Shown piece by piece: positions 23,992 to 33,699 of a DNA stretch of 64,000 nt (position 1 is its first letter; every line of letters begins with the position of its first letter). Location of the stretch: assembly GCA_037127255.1 (NCBI GenBank), contig JBANSL010000013.1, positions 56,879,688 to 56,943,687 of the forward strand, given 5' to 3'. The stretch is from Persicaria tinctoria. Taxonomy: Eukaryota > Streptophyta > Magnoliopsida > Caryophyllales > Polygonaceae. Made by a program: the position numbers and the translations under genes. The notes beneath the pieces were generated by a model. It saw nothing but the letters and a program-made list of their open reading frames with translations, had not been told where the DNA came from and ran no database searches.

Positions 23992-26382
23992 CTAGATGTT
24001 GTAGGAAGCCCGTCCTGACATACTTTCCATAGAAAGTTTTTTTATCTTAGATGGAATGTTAATTTTCCATATCCAGTTATTGATGTCGACGTTGGAGTTT
24101 GTGTGTGATGTGATTAGCTTATAGGCACTCGAAGTCGTAAACCAACCAGCTCTGTCGGGCCACAAATACAGGCGATCCTCAATAGAGGATATCGAAAGTG
24201 GAATGTCCAAAATCTCAGACACTATGAAGGGTGGAAGCACACTGTTGAGTTTCTCTTCCCACCATTTTCCTCCTATGATATAGTCACTAACAGTTTCCTC
24301 AATGTTGCCATCTGCAGGCCGGACGTCCCTAGATCCTAGCGAGGACGTTGTGATCCAGTTATCTGTCCAGAATTTAACTGAGCGCCCATTTCCTATGGAC
24401 CAAATCAATCCTGATTTGAATTTCTCCATAAGGCTAACCATTTTTGTCCATTTCCAAGATGTATCCCCGTGTTTTCTATATTCCAGTATATTAGTATTAT
24501 GAAGATACTTATGTCTGATGATTGTAACCCAACTATTGTCTGGTTCAGCTAAGATTTTCCATAGTAGCTTCATTTGGAGTGCTTCATTCATTTCTCTGGA
24601 TTTCCGAAGCCCTAGTCCCCCATTTTTTTTGGGTCTGCAAATCCTATCCCAACCAATAAGAGGTCGGTGTTGGAGGTCTTTGTTCCAAAAGAAAGTTCTG
24701 TTAATTTGATCAAGCTCTTTATGTACTGAGTTGGGTAGCATAAAGCATTGCATTGTGTATAGGGGTTTGGCTGACAGGTTTGAGTTGATAAGGGTTGCCC
24801 GACCCTGGTGTGATAGCGCGTGAGCACGCCATCTTAATTGTTCTCTTGATCGACAAATGATGTCTTCGAAAGTTTGTTTATTCACTCTACCATTAATAAT
24901 AGGACAACCCAAATATTTTTCTAGTGATACTTTATTTGTAATGTTCAGGTGACTACGGAGTTCAGTAATTCTGGAGCTTGATATTCCCTTGGTTGCTTGG
25001 AAGCTTGACTTATGATAGTTCACTTTTTGACCAGAAATCTTACAATAAGAATCGACTATTGTTCGGACTTTGTGAGCGGCATCCAAGCTGCCTTTTGTGA
25101 AAATGATAATGTCATCAGCGAAGGAAAGAAACGGGATCCTGGGGTCGTGTCTTCCGAAACGGAAACCAATAGGGCTACTAACTGAGATTGACTCAGCAGA
25201 GAGTTTCCGTGCCAGGATTTCGGCCCCAATGATGAATAAAAAGGGAAAAATGGGGTCACCCTGCCTGAGCCCACGGAAGGGGAAGAAAACTTATGTGGGA
25301 CCGTTGTTTACCAGTACTGAAAATGACACGGTTGTGACACATTCCATAATCCAAGAGATGAATGTGGGGTGAAATCCAAATTTTTCTAAAACTTGCATGG
25401 TAAAGTTCCAATCAACTCTATCATAAGCTTTTTCCATATCAAGTTTAATAGCAAGCCATCCCTCGCAACCCTTGCGAGATCTAAAGGAGTGGAAGATTTC
25501 ATGCGCTATCAACACGTTGTCTTGGATGGCTCTATCAGACACGAACGCGCCTTGAAGAGGATGAATTAGTCTGCCAATGACAGTTTTGATCCTCTCTGTC
25601 AAGATTTTTGAGATTACTTTATACAGATTGGAGCATAGACTGATAGGTCTGTAGTGATTCATGTTGGTCGGGTTGTCTCGCTTAGGAAGGAGTGTGATGA
25701 AAGTATGGTTTAGTTGTTTCAAAAGTTTGCCAGAGCGGAAGAAACCCTTGACAACTTTGATAATGGATTGACCAATGATGTCCCAGTACTTTTTATAAAA
25801 TTCCGATGTAAAGCCATCGGGACCTGGAGATTTGTTGTGTCTAAGGATGAACACTGCCTCTTTAATTTCACTGTTTGAGGGTGGTCGAATGAGGAAGATA
25901 TTTTCCTCATGGGTGATAGAGGGATTGATTAGATTTAGCATTTCCTGCAGTAGTTGTTCATCCGTAGCTTCCTTTTTGAATCTTTTCTCAAAGTCATTCT
26001 TAATCTCATTTCTGACATTTTCCTCACCTATTATCAAAGTGCCCTCAACGGAGGTAATGTTGCGGATTTGTTTTCTATGCCTATGACCTGAGGCAACTCG
26101 GTGGAAATATGTTGTGTTTGTGTCTGAGAGTTTAAGATGCTTTGTTTTAGCTCGTTGGTTCCAAAACGTTTTTTGGAACAGAAGCAGTTTCTCCTTTTTT
26201 GTGATAAGATTTTTCTCTCTTGTGTTACTAGCCCTAGTGTTCCCCTCAGTCGCGGAAGATTGGATATTGAGGAGGTCTATCTCAATTTCATGTAATTGAC
26301 GAAAAATGTTTCCAAATGTGCGCTTATTCCATTCTTTGGCTTTTTTCTTTAACATTTTTTGTTTAAACATTAGTTGAAACAT
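23992..26382 (-). pseudogene. LINE reverse transcriptase and zf-RVT region
   Basis: The frame contains the RT signatures NKSPGPDGFTSEFYKKYW, LLPKRDNPTNMNHYRPISLC and KLDMEKAYDRVDW. A TAA follows at 25291-25293. The same frame then resumes with FRGLRQGDPIFPFLF and FADDIII, the catalytic FADD box. It continues through a long zf-RVT-type C-terminal region with RRAHALSHQGR-like text and IWKINIPSKIKK. The single internal stop means no full-length product. Confidence 0.8.
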
Positions 26383-26420
26383 ATATGAGCCAGGACAAAT
26401 TGCTCGCCAGGATTGTTTAA

Positions 26421-27239
26421 CTATATTCCTGAAATCCTTCCGGTGGAGCCAAGTGTTCTCGAATTTGAAGGGGGGGGGGGGGCTTTGAAGACTGAACCAC
26501 AGTCTAGAGTAATCGAAATAGGGCAGTGGTCCGATGTAGAAAAAGCCCCATTGTGCGTGCTTAGGTTTGGGAATTTCTGAATGATCTGATGATGGACCAT
26601 CACTCGATCAAGTTTTTCACGAATATTTCCTTCTTCGTCTTGGCTTTTTCTCCAGGTGAAAGGGTTCCCGAAGGTAGGAAGATCTTCGAGAGCACAATCA
26701 TTTTTTAATTGAATTAGCCGTGTGAAGCGAACCGAACGAGGGGTAGCCCCACCTAATTTGTCTTTGCTGCATAGAATTTCATTTAAGTCGCCAATTATCA
26801 TACAGGGAGCTGTTGAGTTAGTAACAATGGATGTCAAGGTATTCCAGAACAAGTCTTTCTCTTGAGGGTTTGGAGGAGCATATACAAATAGCATAAGCAT
26901 GGAGAACCCATCATTAATGTTTTCATATCTTAGACCGATGATCCGGGGTAGATGGATTTGGATCGAAATAGACTCGTTTGCTAGGTGATGAGATTTCCAC
27001 AGGATGCCCAGCCCCCCGGATCGCCCGAAAGCTGGGGACCAGATAGCTTCATCGAAGCCCGCCGCTTTCCAAAATTTGTCTTTCGGAATCGTTTCCGTTT
27101 TTGTCTTCGCTAAAGCGATAAGCTGGATTTGCTCGTTCTTGCATTTGCTATCTATTTCTGTCCAGAATGTTTGTTTCCCAATCCCTCTACAATTCCAGTA
27201 TGTGACTTTCATTTGCAACCGTTCGGGGTGCGCGACCAA
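26421..27239 (-). pseudogene. LINE AP-like endonuclease domain
   Basis: The start reads MKVTYWNCRGIG, followed by the EEP-fold motifs KTKTE, YAPPN, IIGDLNEIL, REKLDRVM and SDHCPI. These correspond to the catalytic Asn, Glu, Asp-x-Asn, Asp-Arg and Asp-His of L1-type endonucleases. The frame is lost at a run of 13 G near 26469-26481 (read as prolines). Length to that point, about 250 residues, is complete for the domain. Confidence 0.75.
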
Positions 27240-27447
27240 GATTTTACTGACCTTACACCTAAAATCAAGTGTACCAATGAGTTGTATCTAATGAATGGTA
27301 TATGTAACGTGGTGGTGTGCAAGATCTCCATGGAGTTGGAATATAATTTAGTATACTACTTATCATGCTCATGAATTACTAATGGAGATATATTGGGCCC
27401 AATGGAACCGCGCAAATCTGTTGTTAAAGGGCTCAAGACAAGGTATG

Positions 27448-30270
27448 ATTGTAATTGTTTAGTAAAGCCTATCTCCCCGAGACCCCGATTGCGAGAGGAT
27501 TCCACCGTAACCAGCAAAGAATGAATAGGTGCATTGTACCATCCCTGATCTTCTGACAGGCAGCGCCAAACGATCCAAGTGGATGTCGTGAATTACTTGA
27601 GTGTATCTCCTTGTTTAGTAAGCTTTGCATATGTAGCCAGCAAACACCAATTATGAGGCTTATAATTATTCCAAAGTGCATTTTTAGCATCTTTTCTAAG
27701 AAAAGAAAAAGGTGGTATAGGCCAATTTGACCACACAAACACACCAGTTAACAAGCAAGAGGACATTAAATTGCCGACAGTTGGTAACACCATGTGGATG
27801 TGGACCAAGAATAGAACCGGCCATCTAGACAATGACCAAAGACACCCACGCAAATTAACCCCAATCACAGGATTGAATTCAAGCCTGAAGAGCCAAGACC
27901 TTGGGGAGACATGGAAACGACAGGATGTATATACTTATAATTGTTTTCTCGGATTGACAGTGACTCCGATGGTTGAGTGAGAGTTGAGACAACAGATCTA
28001 CATCGCCCTCCACTAAGGAAGAGGAAGACCTCGACAGTACAAGGTCGAGTAGCGCATTGGGGCGCTTGATTGGGTCGGCTTATAACCGAAGTGACAGAAT
28101 CAATGGGACTAACAATCAAAGAGTAAACTACAATGCATATTTGATATTGTAATTGATATAATATTACACAGGCACAACCATGAGTAGGGGAAACATGGCA
28201 CTGCATGATATCACTACACCAAATGCAACTTATAATTCGCAAGCCAACCTTAGCATAGTGCTTTAGACTAACACCAAGTACCAACATACGACTAATATTG
28301 GAGATTGTAGGACAATCTAAAGCCAAAACTAGAGCAATAGCAGACAGTTTATCCAAGCTTTTCTGCAAATCCTTTCGGGGTGTATATGGTGAATGGGCAT
28401 ACACAAATTTCACTGATTTGTTCACTCCCCAAGAGAGAGTGATGTTATGTATCATACATAGCAATTTAACACCGATTGAGATTATGAATATTCTGAGCAT
28501 GTGCTTTTCAAAGCTACCATGTTGTTGATTTAAGCCCATGAGGGGAGGTTTAATCCTTTGTTTGAGTTGAAGATGGAAACAATAAAAAGATGATACCACA
28601 TATGTCCGTTTTTTACAAGCATAATCAATTTTTAAACCCCTATACAGGATTTTAAAAATTAGTTTAATCATATTGTTGATCAACAGCTCATCATTGTGAT
28701 CAAGCCTATTTTCTTCAGTCCCAACATTACACAAATCAATATTCACGAACCTAAACATCATAGGCATCAAACTGTACTGAACGAAGGTAGAGTAGGATGA
28801 TACCCTAACAGCCAGTGCCGAAGCAGGAATCAATGTTTTAGTAGCAAAATTCATGGCAACCATATCTTCAATGGAACTGAAGAAAGGGGTAATCAGAGCT
28901 CCACAATCCACAGTTAGTTCAAGGCCCGAAAATCGGGGGTTAGGGAGTGAAGAGGCAGTTACCTCTAACACCATTTTTTGCACGCACCAAAAGGTGGTGA
29001 GAGTTTGTGCTAAACACAATATATAATCCAGATCAAATAGATGGACAAGGGATTTCATACTAGTTCTAGGAAAACTTACAAGCCTCAATGGGAGTGTGTA
29101 AATACGCCTGCTGAAGAAAGAGGATGCCGAACTCGCATAGGAGGGGAAAGGAAAACCACCATCGACAGTGAGAGGCGAGAAGGCCTTCCACACCCACCGC
29201 CACCGAACACTGCCATCCGAGCAGCACCGACCTCGCCAAGACTCCTTCCACCAGGGACACAAGGGCCGCTCCCGACGCCCGTAGGAAAGAAAAGTCTCCC
29301 TCTTGAAACTGATTTTGTTTGTGTTGGAGTAGTCCCGCTTCAGGCCAAGCGACGTCGCACCTGACGGAAGCCCGAAAAGACACCACCCCCAAAAAGCCAC
29401 CTCCAACCGCACCAAACAGGCCGGAGGGGCCAAGCTACGCCCCCAACTATTGCATCGGTGCCACCAACGCTCCCCATAGAGCACAACTTTTTTCCGTTTT
29501 CTAAAATTTCTTTTTCTCGGATCAGAGATCTTCCAACCAGAACACTCCGGTAGAAGAATACGGCTAACCACCTTAGTTATCCATGAAGGTCGCACCAGAT
29601 CAACGCCCTTTGAAGAGAGAAACAGGTCGAGGCGCCTACAACAGGTGATATAGCGAAGGGGATTGTCATCGGACGTCATAACAACACCCGCAGAAAACAC
29701 TCAAGCCAGGAGAGCAGAAACGCCCGATAGAGAAGGAGAAGGAAGAGAATGGAACTCAACAACAAGAAACTTGCCGAATTGAATGAGAATATGTAATAAA
29801 AGGCTATTTATTTAATTTGAAAAAAATAGATAAATAAAATACAAGATAAAATCCCACACATATATATCCTTTTAAATAAATAACTTATGATAAGTTCTTT
29901 TATTTAAATAATTATTTCAAATTAATTTACAATAAGTCGGATCATAATCATACTTATTTATTTAAAATGTTATCACATTGGGTATTGAAATAATTTAAGT
30001 AAGACACCCTTTGAATAAAACAATGAATTCATATCAACCTTTATATTTATAAAAGTAGCTATGTTAAAATAATAGTAATAACAATAATTATAATAATGAT
30101 CCTTTATTTTATCTAACATAATATTGTCAATTGAATTTTAGGTTATAATTACTAAACCCAAATGATAAGTTATATATTTTGCAACGAATTCTACAAATTC
30201 TTTTATTTTAAAAAAAAAAGTTCACCTTGTTTTTATTTACAGAAATACCTAAAAATAATTTGGGGTATTA
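27448..30270 (-). mobile_element. probable 2.8-kb gypsy-type 3' LTR
   Basis: On the minus strand the segment begins TGTAATACCCCAAATTATTT at 30270. A typical polypurine tract, TTTAACGGTGGGGATA, lies immediately outside, where gypsy 3' LTRs start. The proposed other end is AATTACA at 27448, giving a TGTAAT...ATTACA inverted terminus. The length is close to that of the solo LTR at 12593. The U3 part is AT-rich to about 29800, followed by a CT-rich leader and then a long ORF. The 30270 end is firm; the 27448 end is inferred. Confidence 0.5.
27865..29700 (-). CDS. 611-codon ORF inside LTR-like DNA, unknown
   Basis: An uninterrupted frame starts MFSAGVVMTSDDNPLRY, with an alternative start eight codons in at MTSDDNPL. 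I recognise no domain. It is rich in Cys, Ser, Arg and Trp at the N-terminus and hydrophobic later, and has no obvious signal peptide or metal cluster. It starts just downstream of the AT-rich U3-like part, where an LTR transcript would begin. Smaller frames continue beyond it to 27469. It could be a chance ORF, a captured gene or an LTR-encoded protein. The length alone makes chance less comfortable. Confidence 0.3.
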   Translation of the reverse strand: MFSAGVVMTSDDNPLRYITCCRRLDLFLSSKGVDLVRPSWITKVVSRILLPECSGWKISDPRKRNFRKRKKVVLYGERWWHRCNSWGRSLAPPACLVRLEVAFWGWCLFGLPSGATSLGLKRDYSNTNKISFKRETFLSYGRRERPLCPWWKESWRGRCCSDGSVRWRWVWKAFSPLTVDGGFPFPSYASSASSFFSRRIYTLPLRLVSFPRTSMKSLVHLFDLDYILCLAQTLTTFWCVQKMVLEVTASSLPNPRFSGLELTVDCGALITPFFSSIEDMVAMNFATKTLIPASALAVRVSSYSTFVQYSLMPMMFRFVNIDLCNVGTEENRLDHNDELLINNMIKLIFKILYRGLKIDYACKKRTYVVSSFYCFHLQLKQRIKPPLMGLNQQHGSFEKHMLRIFIISIGVKLLCMIHNITLSWGVNKSVKFVYAHSPYTPRKDLQKSLDKLSAIALVLALDCPTISNISRMLVLGVSLKHYAKVGLRIISCIWCSDIMQCHVSPTHGCACVILYQLQYQICIVVYSLIVSPIDSVTSVISRPNQAPQCATRPCTVEVFLFLSGGRCRSVVSTLTQPSESLSIRENNYKYIHPVVSMSPQGLGSSGLNSIL

Positions 30271-32150
30271 CATATCCCCACCGTTAAAAATAAGTTTCGA
30301 CCCGAAACTTGAATAAGGCGAAGAATGTACTGAGTGTAGGATTTTGTCCTCGGATCGAAAAAAGAGATTGTCTTTATATATGAGTAGGAATGAATCTCTT
30401 TGGGAAATACATGGAAGAATCAACTGGGAGCATACTTTGCTCTACTTATGTTTCGAATTAAATGAGACGACAAGCTACATCTACAGTAACTAGTCGCCTT
30501 CCAAACTCATCACTTATAAAAGTTTTAGGTACCACATTTATTTTGAATTTTTTTTTCCTTGTAACATATACAACAGAGCAACAATTATTTAGAGAGTATT
30601 TAATGTTAGCGTGATTTGATCGAGGTTAGTCACTCATGTCACCCGACGAGCGTGGGTACCTAGTTTGTCATTGGCTTTCGTCTCAACCCCATTCAATTCC
30701 CTTTTCCAGGTTATCAAATGGCCCGGGTGGCTTTGAAGGCAACCACTGTGACAGACTGGCAAACCCTATTCGTAGGTGATGAATGATGGATCTTCCCTTC
30801 TGGTTCCTCGACTTGAACGTTGTCCGGTTCTCGAGTATTTGCATTCTTTATATTTTTGTGAGCATTTGTGTAAGAAGTTATGTTTGGAATTTTACCCATA
30901 AGGTGTTTGCCTCACTAGGAGTTCGGTTACATGATCATAGGAAATCGATAGGATATAACCTATGATCGGTCGTAGGTAACGAAGAATAATGCAACTACAA
31001 CTTGAGTCTCTATCTTGTAGTGGATCCTACCTATGAACCTTTAATGGATTATATAGCACGATTTTCATATCTCTATACTACCACACAAATTGTTGCAAAA
31101 GCCAGCTAAAAGGTTATTGTAGAGTCTATAGGGAACACTTCCCGACTCTCACTTGATATATTAACATTTCGAACATATAGCTGATCCTACAACATACGTC
31201 ATAGACTTAACTTATATAATTTGAACCTAAGAAATGTAGCACATAGAGTGGGTATTCTCTAACTCACAACATGATTGTAAATATCTTGTTGTCTTCTCAT
31301 AGCGTTACGCATCCCCACTCGACTTAGCATTTCAATGCTATATTGTAATCAAATACTTATTTTTATTAACAACATAATAATATAAAAGTACCGAATTACA
31401 TGACGTAGGTTCATCGGGCATACTCGCCCTGAATTGACTTTATTGGAATTCTAGAAATGAACGACTAAACGGAAAAACGAGATACTCAACCAACTATCAT
31501 CATCCTTTTTCCTTACTCCTGTCCACCAAACTCATCAACGGCATCCAAGGTGTAGAGCTTAGGACCTTGGTTAGATGTTCCCACCACTGGGGCCTTGCCC
31601 CGGTTTTGTACTGTGGGTTCCGATGCAGCTTGAGCCTTATGACCACGTGACTGGTGCGAGTTTGTTGCCGCTTTTGGAACTCTCGGATCGACTGCCCGCT
31701 GTGACTGGGGTTGGTCATTGCCAATGTTCCTACAAAATCTCACCATGTGCCTAGATTTTCCACATCCTCTACAAACACGGGCATCTTCCTCACACTCGGG
31801 TTTCACATGACCCGACTTACCACAATTGTGACAGATAATAGGACGACCATCTCGAGTGAAGGTTTGGTTGCTAATTTGTGCCGATGATGCTCTGCTAACA
31901 TTCGTCCTCTCTGTTGGGGAAAATGGCGGTGGTCTCTTAGTTCAAGAATACTGTTGGTTGCCTTTCTTCCTCTCAGACAACTCAAAGTTCTTCTTGCCCT
32001 CCTCCAATGTAGCCTCAACTCGATAAACTGCATTAATATACTCGTCTAAGGTTCGGTAATCACGTTGTATCATATGCAACTTTAGCTTATAGTACACAGA
32101 CTCGTGAAAGTACATGATTGCATCGGCTTCACTGCGGACCAAGTCTTGAG
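30271..32150 (-). mobile_element. gypsy internal remnant: polypurine tract to gag, pol missing
   Basis: The region runs from a polypurine tract at 30271-30286 to a broken gag (31513-32142). In between there is no protease, RT or integrase that I can recognise. Most or all of pol is therefore deleted, or the element was non-autonomous. It stops at about 32150, where motif-array DNA resumes. The 5' LTR and the gag N-terminus are absent, so the right side is truncated. Confidence 0.6.
31513..32142 (-). pseudogene. gypsy-type gag remnant with zinc knuckles
   Basis: The minus strand reads FHESVYYKLKLHMIQRDYRT and LDEYINAVYRVEATLEEGKK, which resembles retrotransposon Gag. After frame changes comes a first CCHC-like stretch ending GHVKPEC and a complete knuckle CRGCGKSRHMVRFC (C-x2-C-x4-H-x4-C). 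The parts fall in different frames, and the N-terminal half of Gag is missing at the 32150 junction. Nucleic-acid binding by such knuckles packages element RNA; this copy is dead. Confidence 0.7.
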
Positions 32151-32153
32151 CAT

Positions 32154-33000
32154 ACGGGCCCTATGATGTTGAATGTCAACTTATTTCATGTGGATGAAGG
32201 TCTATTCAAGTCACATGTCCCATTGTTTATTTCATGTGAAATGAACTTGTTCATTTCGAGTAACTGTTTGGTCATTGCCACTTCACCTCATGTATGTGGG
32301 ACTACTGCCTCTTAAAGGTAGCATGTGCACTTCACCTGTCACACTGTCAAGTACTTGCAATATGGCTATTCTCTTTGCATCATCTCTTCCTCTACCTTCT
32401 ATTGCCTTTGCATGGGTGCAATTTTTGGCCTTGAAAGTGTGAACTGCTCTTATTATGATATGTTTCAACTGATTTGTTTGTCCTTTACTTGCTGGGCATG
32501 TTTTTGTAATGTGCTTGAGGACCCAATGATGCTTGATATTGCTTACAGTCTGCCTCTTCATTGATGTTTCTGTTGCAATGTTGGTGGTTGAGAAACTGGT
32601 TGATTTGCATATGAGTTGAGGGCCCAATGATGCTGAGATTTCATATTTCCTTTCCCTATCACTGTCTCAGTTTGGTATTGACATATGAAGTTGGCCTTCC
32701 TTGCCTCTTCACCTCATGTTGATCAACTGATTTCAAGGTGTATGAAGTGAGGGCCCAATGATATTTTCATTACGCCTATTATGATTGCTCTTATTATTAT
32801 ATGTTTCAAATGCCTCTTTTTTCCTATACTTGCTGGGCATGTTTTTGTAATGAGTTGAACTCCCAATGATGCGTGATCTTGCTTACATTCTTCCTCTTCA
32901 TCCATGTTTCTGTTGCAATGTTGTTGGTTGAGAAACGGGTTGATTTCCATTACTTGCTGGGCATGTTTTTGTTAAACGACAGGATTGTTCTTATGCACCC
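32154..33000 (+). repeat. right-hand copy of the motif-array DNA
   Basis: About 240 bp at 32548-32790 are nearly identical to 18775-19016. They include the GAGAAACTGGTTGATTTGCA string, the GGGCCCAATGATG motif and an exon-like unit. Motif copies lie near 32154, 32518, 32618 and 32749. GCTGGGCATGTTTTTGT recurs at about 32490, 32832, 32957 and (as GCTAGGCATG) 33003. It is the continuation, past the gypsy insertion, of the array at 18.2-19.3 kb. Confidence 0.7.
32671..32737 (+). repeat. fourth exon-like repeat unit
   Basis: The unit is 67 nt, preceded by CTGTCTCAG and followed by GTGTATG after TTTCAAG. It differs from the unit at 18897-18963 at only a couple of bases. Acceptor and donor consensus are both kept. 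Confidence 0.4.
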
Positions 33001-33146
33001 TTGCTAGGCATGTTTTTGTTACTTCGAAGATTGTCTGACGTTTTGTGCATGTTTCCTTAATTTTCTGCATGTTTTGTTTATTTTTTCCATGTTTGTGCAT
33101 GTTTTGGATTACATGTGGCAACTAATTTTTCAAGGCCTCTTGCAGC

Positions 33147-33688
33147 ATGTATCCTTACTCGGACACCGACTCGGACTCGGACGCCTCCTACCAGAGTGGC
33201 GACCCAAGGAAGTACTTCTGGCTTCACTCTAACTACACCTATGGCCGGGACCGCTATGACAGGGAGCTGCAAGACGACGCCACTTCGTCGCAGCGTAGAG
33301 AGGACGCCGAGGAGACAAATGCCCTCGTCGACTTCGCCCAGTCGGAGCTTGCTGTTGTGAGAGAGTGCAACATGACGCTTATACAGCGGGACGCTACTCG
33401 GATCATCGAGCTCCAGGCTACAAGGGGTGAGCTGAACAGCACCGGGGGGAACTCCAGGCCGAGAGGGCGCAGAGCTCCAGCCTTGCCTCCCGCCTTGTCG
33501 CTTCCGAGGCGAGCAACAACCGGCTGGTCCAGAGGATTGCTGACCTCTGCGCCTACCTGTGCGCCAGGTGGGTCAACCACGCTGGGGAGCAAGTCCGAGG
33601 CGCTCAGCTGGCCCGTGTGGCGAGGATTCGAGGCTGGCTGCTCGTTCTGGCAATGTCGGTCATCCTCGGCCTGTGCTTGAGGGCGTAG
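33147..33688 (+). pseudogene. coiled-coil protein with C-terminal hydrophobic tail, frameshifted
   Basis: The start follows a good acceptor (CTCTTGCAG) and reads MYPYSDTDSDSDASYQSGDP. A helical Glu/Gln-rich region follows, with RREDAEETNALVDFAQSELA. At a run of six G (33444-33449) the coding frame is lost. The overlapping frame continues coherently as ELQAERAQSSSLASRLVASE, then RIADLCAYLCARWVNHAG, and ends in a hydrophobic segment WLLVLAMSVILGLCL before a stop. A one-base deletion in the G-run is the simple reading. GC content is much higher than the surroundings. I do not recognise the family. It is likely the last exon of the locus that begins near 17.3 kb. Confidence 0.5.
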
Positions 33689-33699
33689 CCAGTCCTCCC

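Larger units (their letters stand above)
23039..27250 (-). mobile_element. L1-like LINE, ORF2 only, decayed
   Basis: The order on the minus strand is endonuclease, reverse transcriptase, zf-RVT region and RNase H. It ends in AATAAAAAAAAAAA, a short poly-A tail (T-run at 23039-23050). No ORF1 was seen, so the element is probably 5'-truncated near 27250, just before the endonuclease. Lesions are a frameshift at a run of G near 26470, a stop codon at 25291-25293 and a frameshift near 23990. It lies within gypsy-type LTR DNA. I found no clear target duplication. Confidence 0.8.

Noticed and set aside
29041..29364. Plus-strand 107-codon proline-rich ORF opposite the 611-codon ORF
   Set aside because: Antisense shadow in a GC-rich part of the LTR-like segment; no domain.
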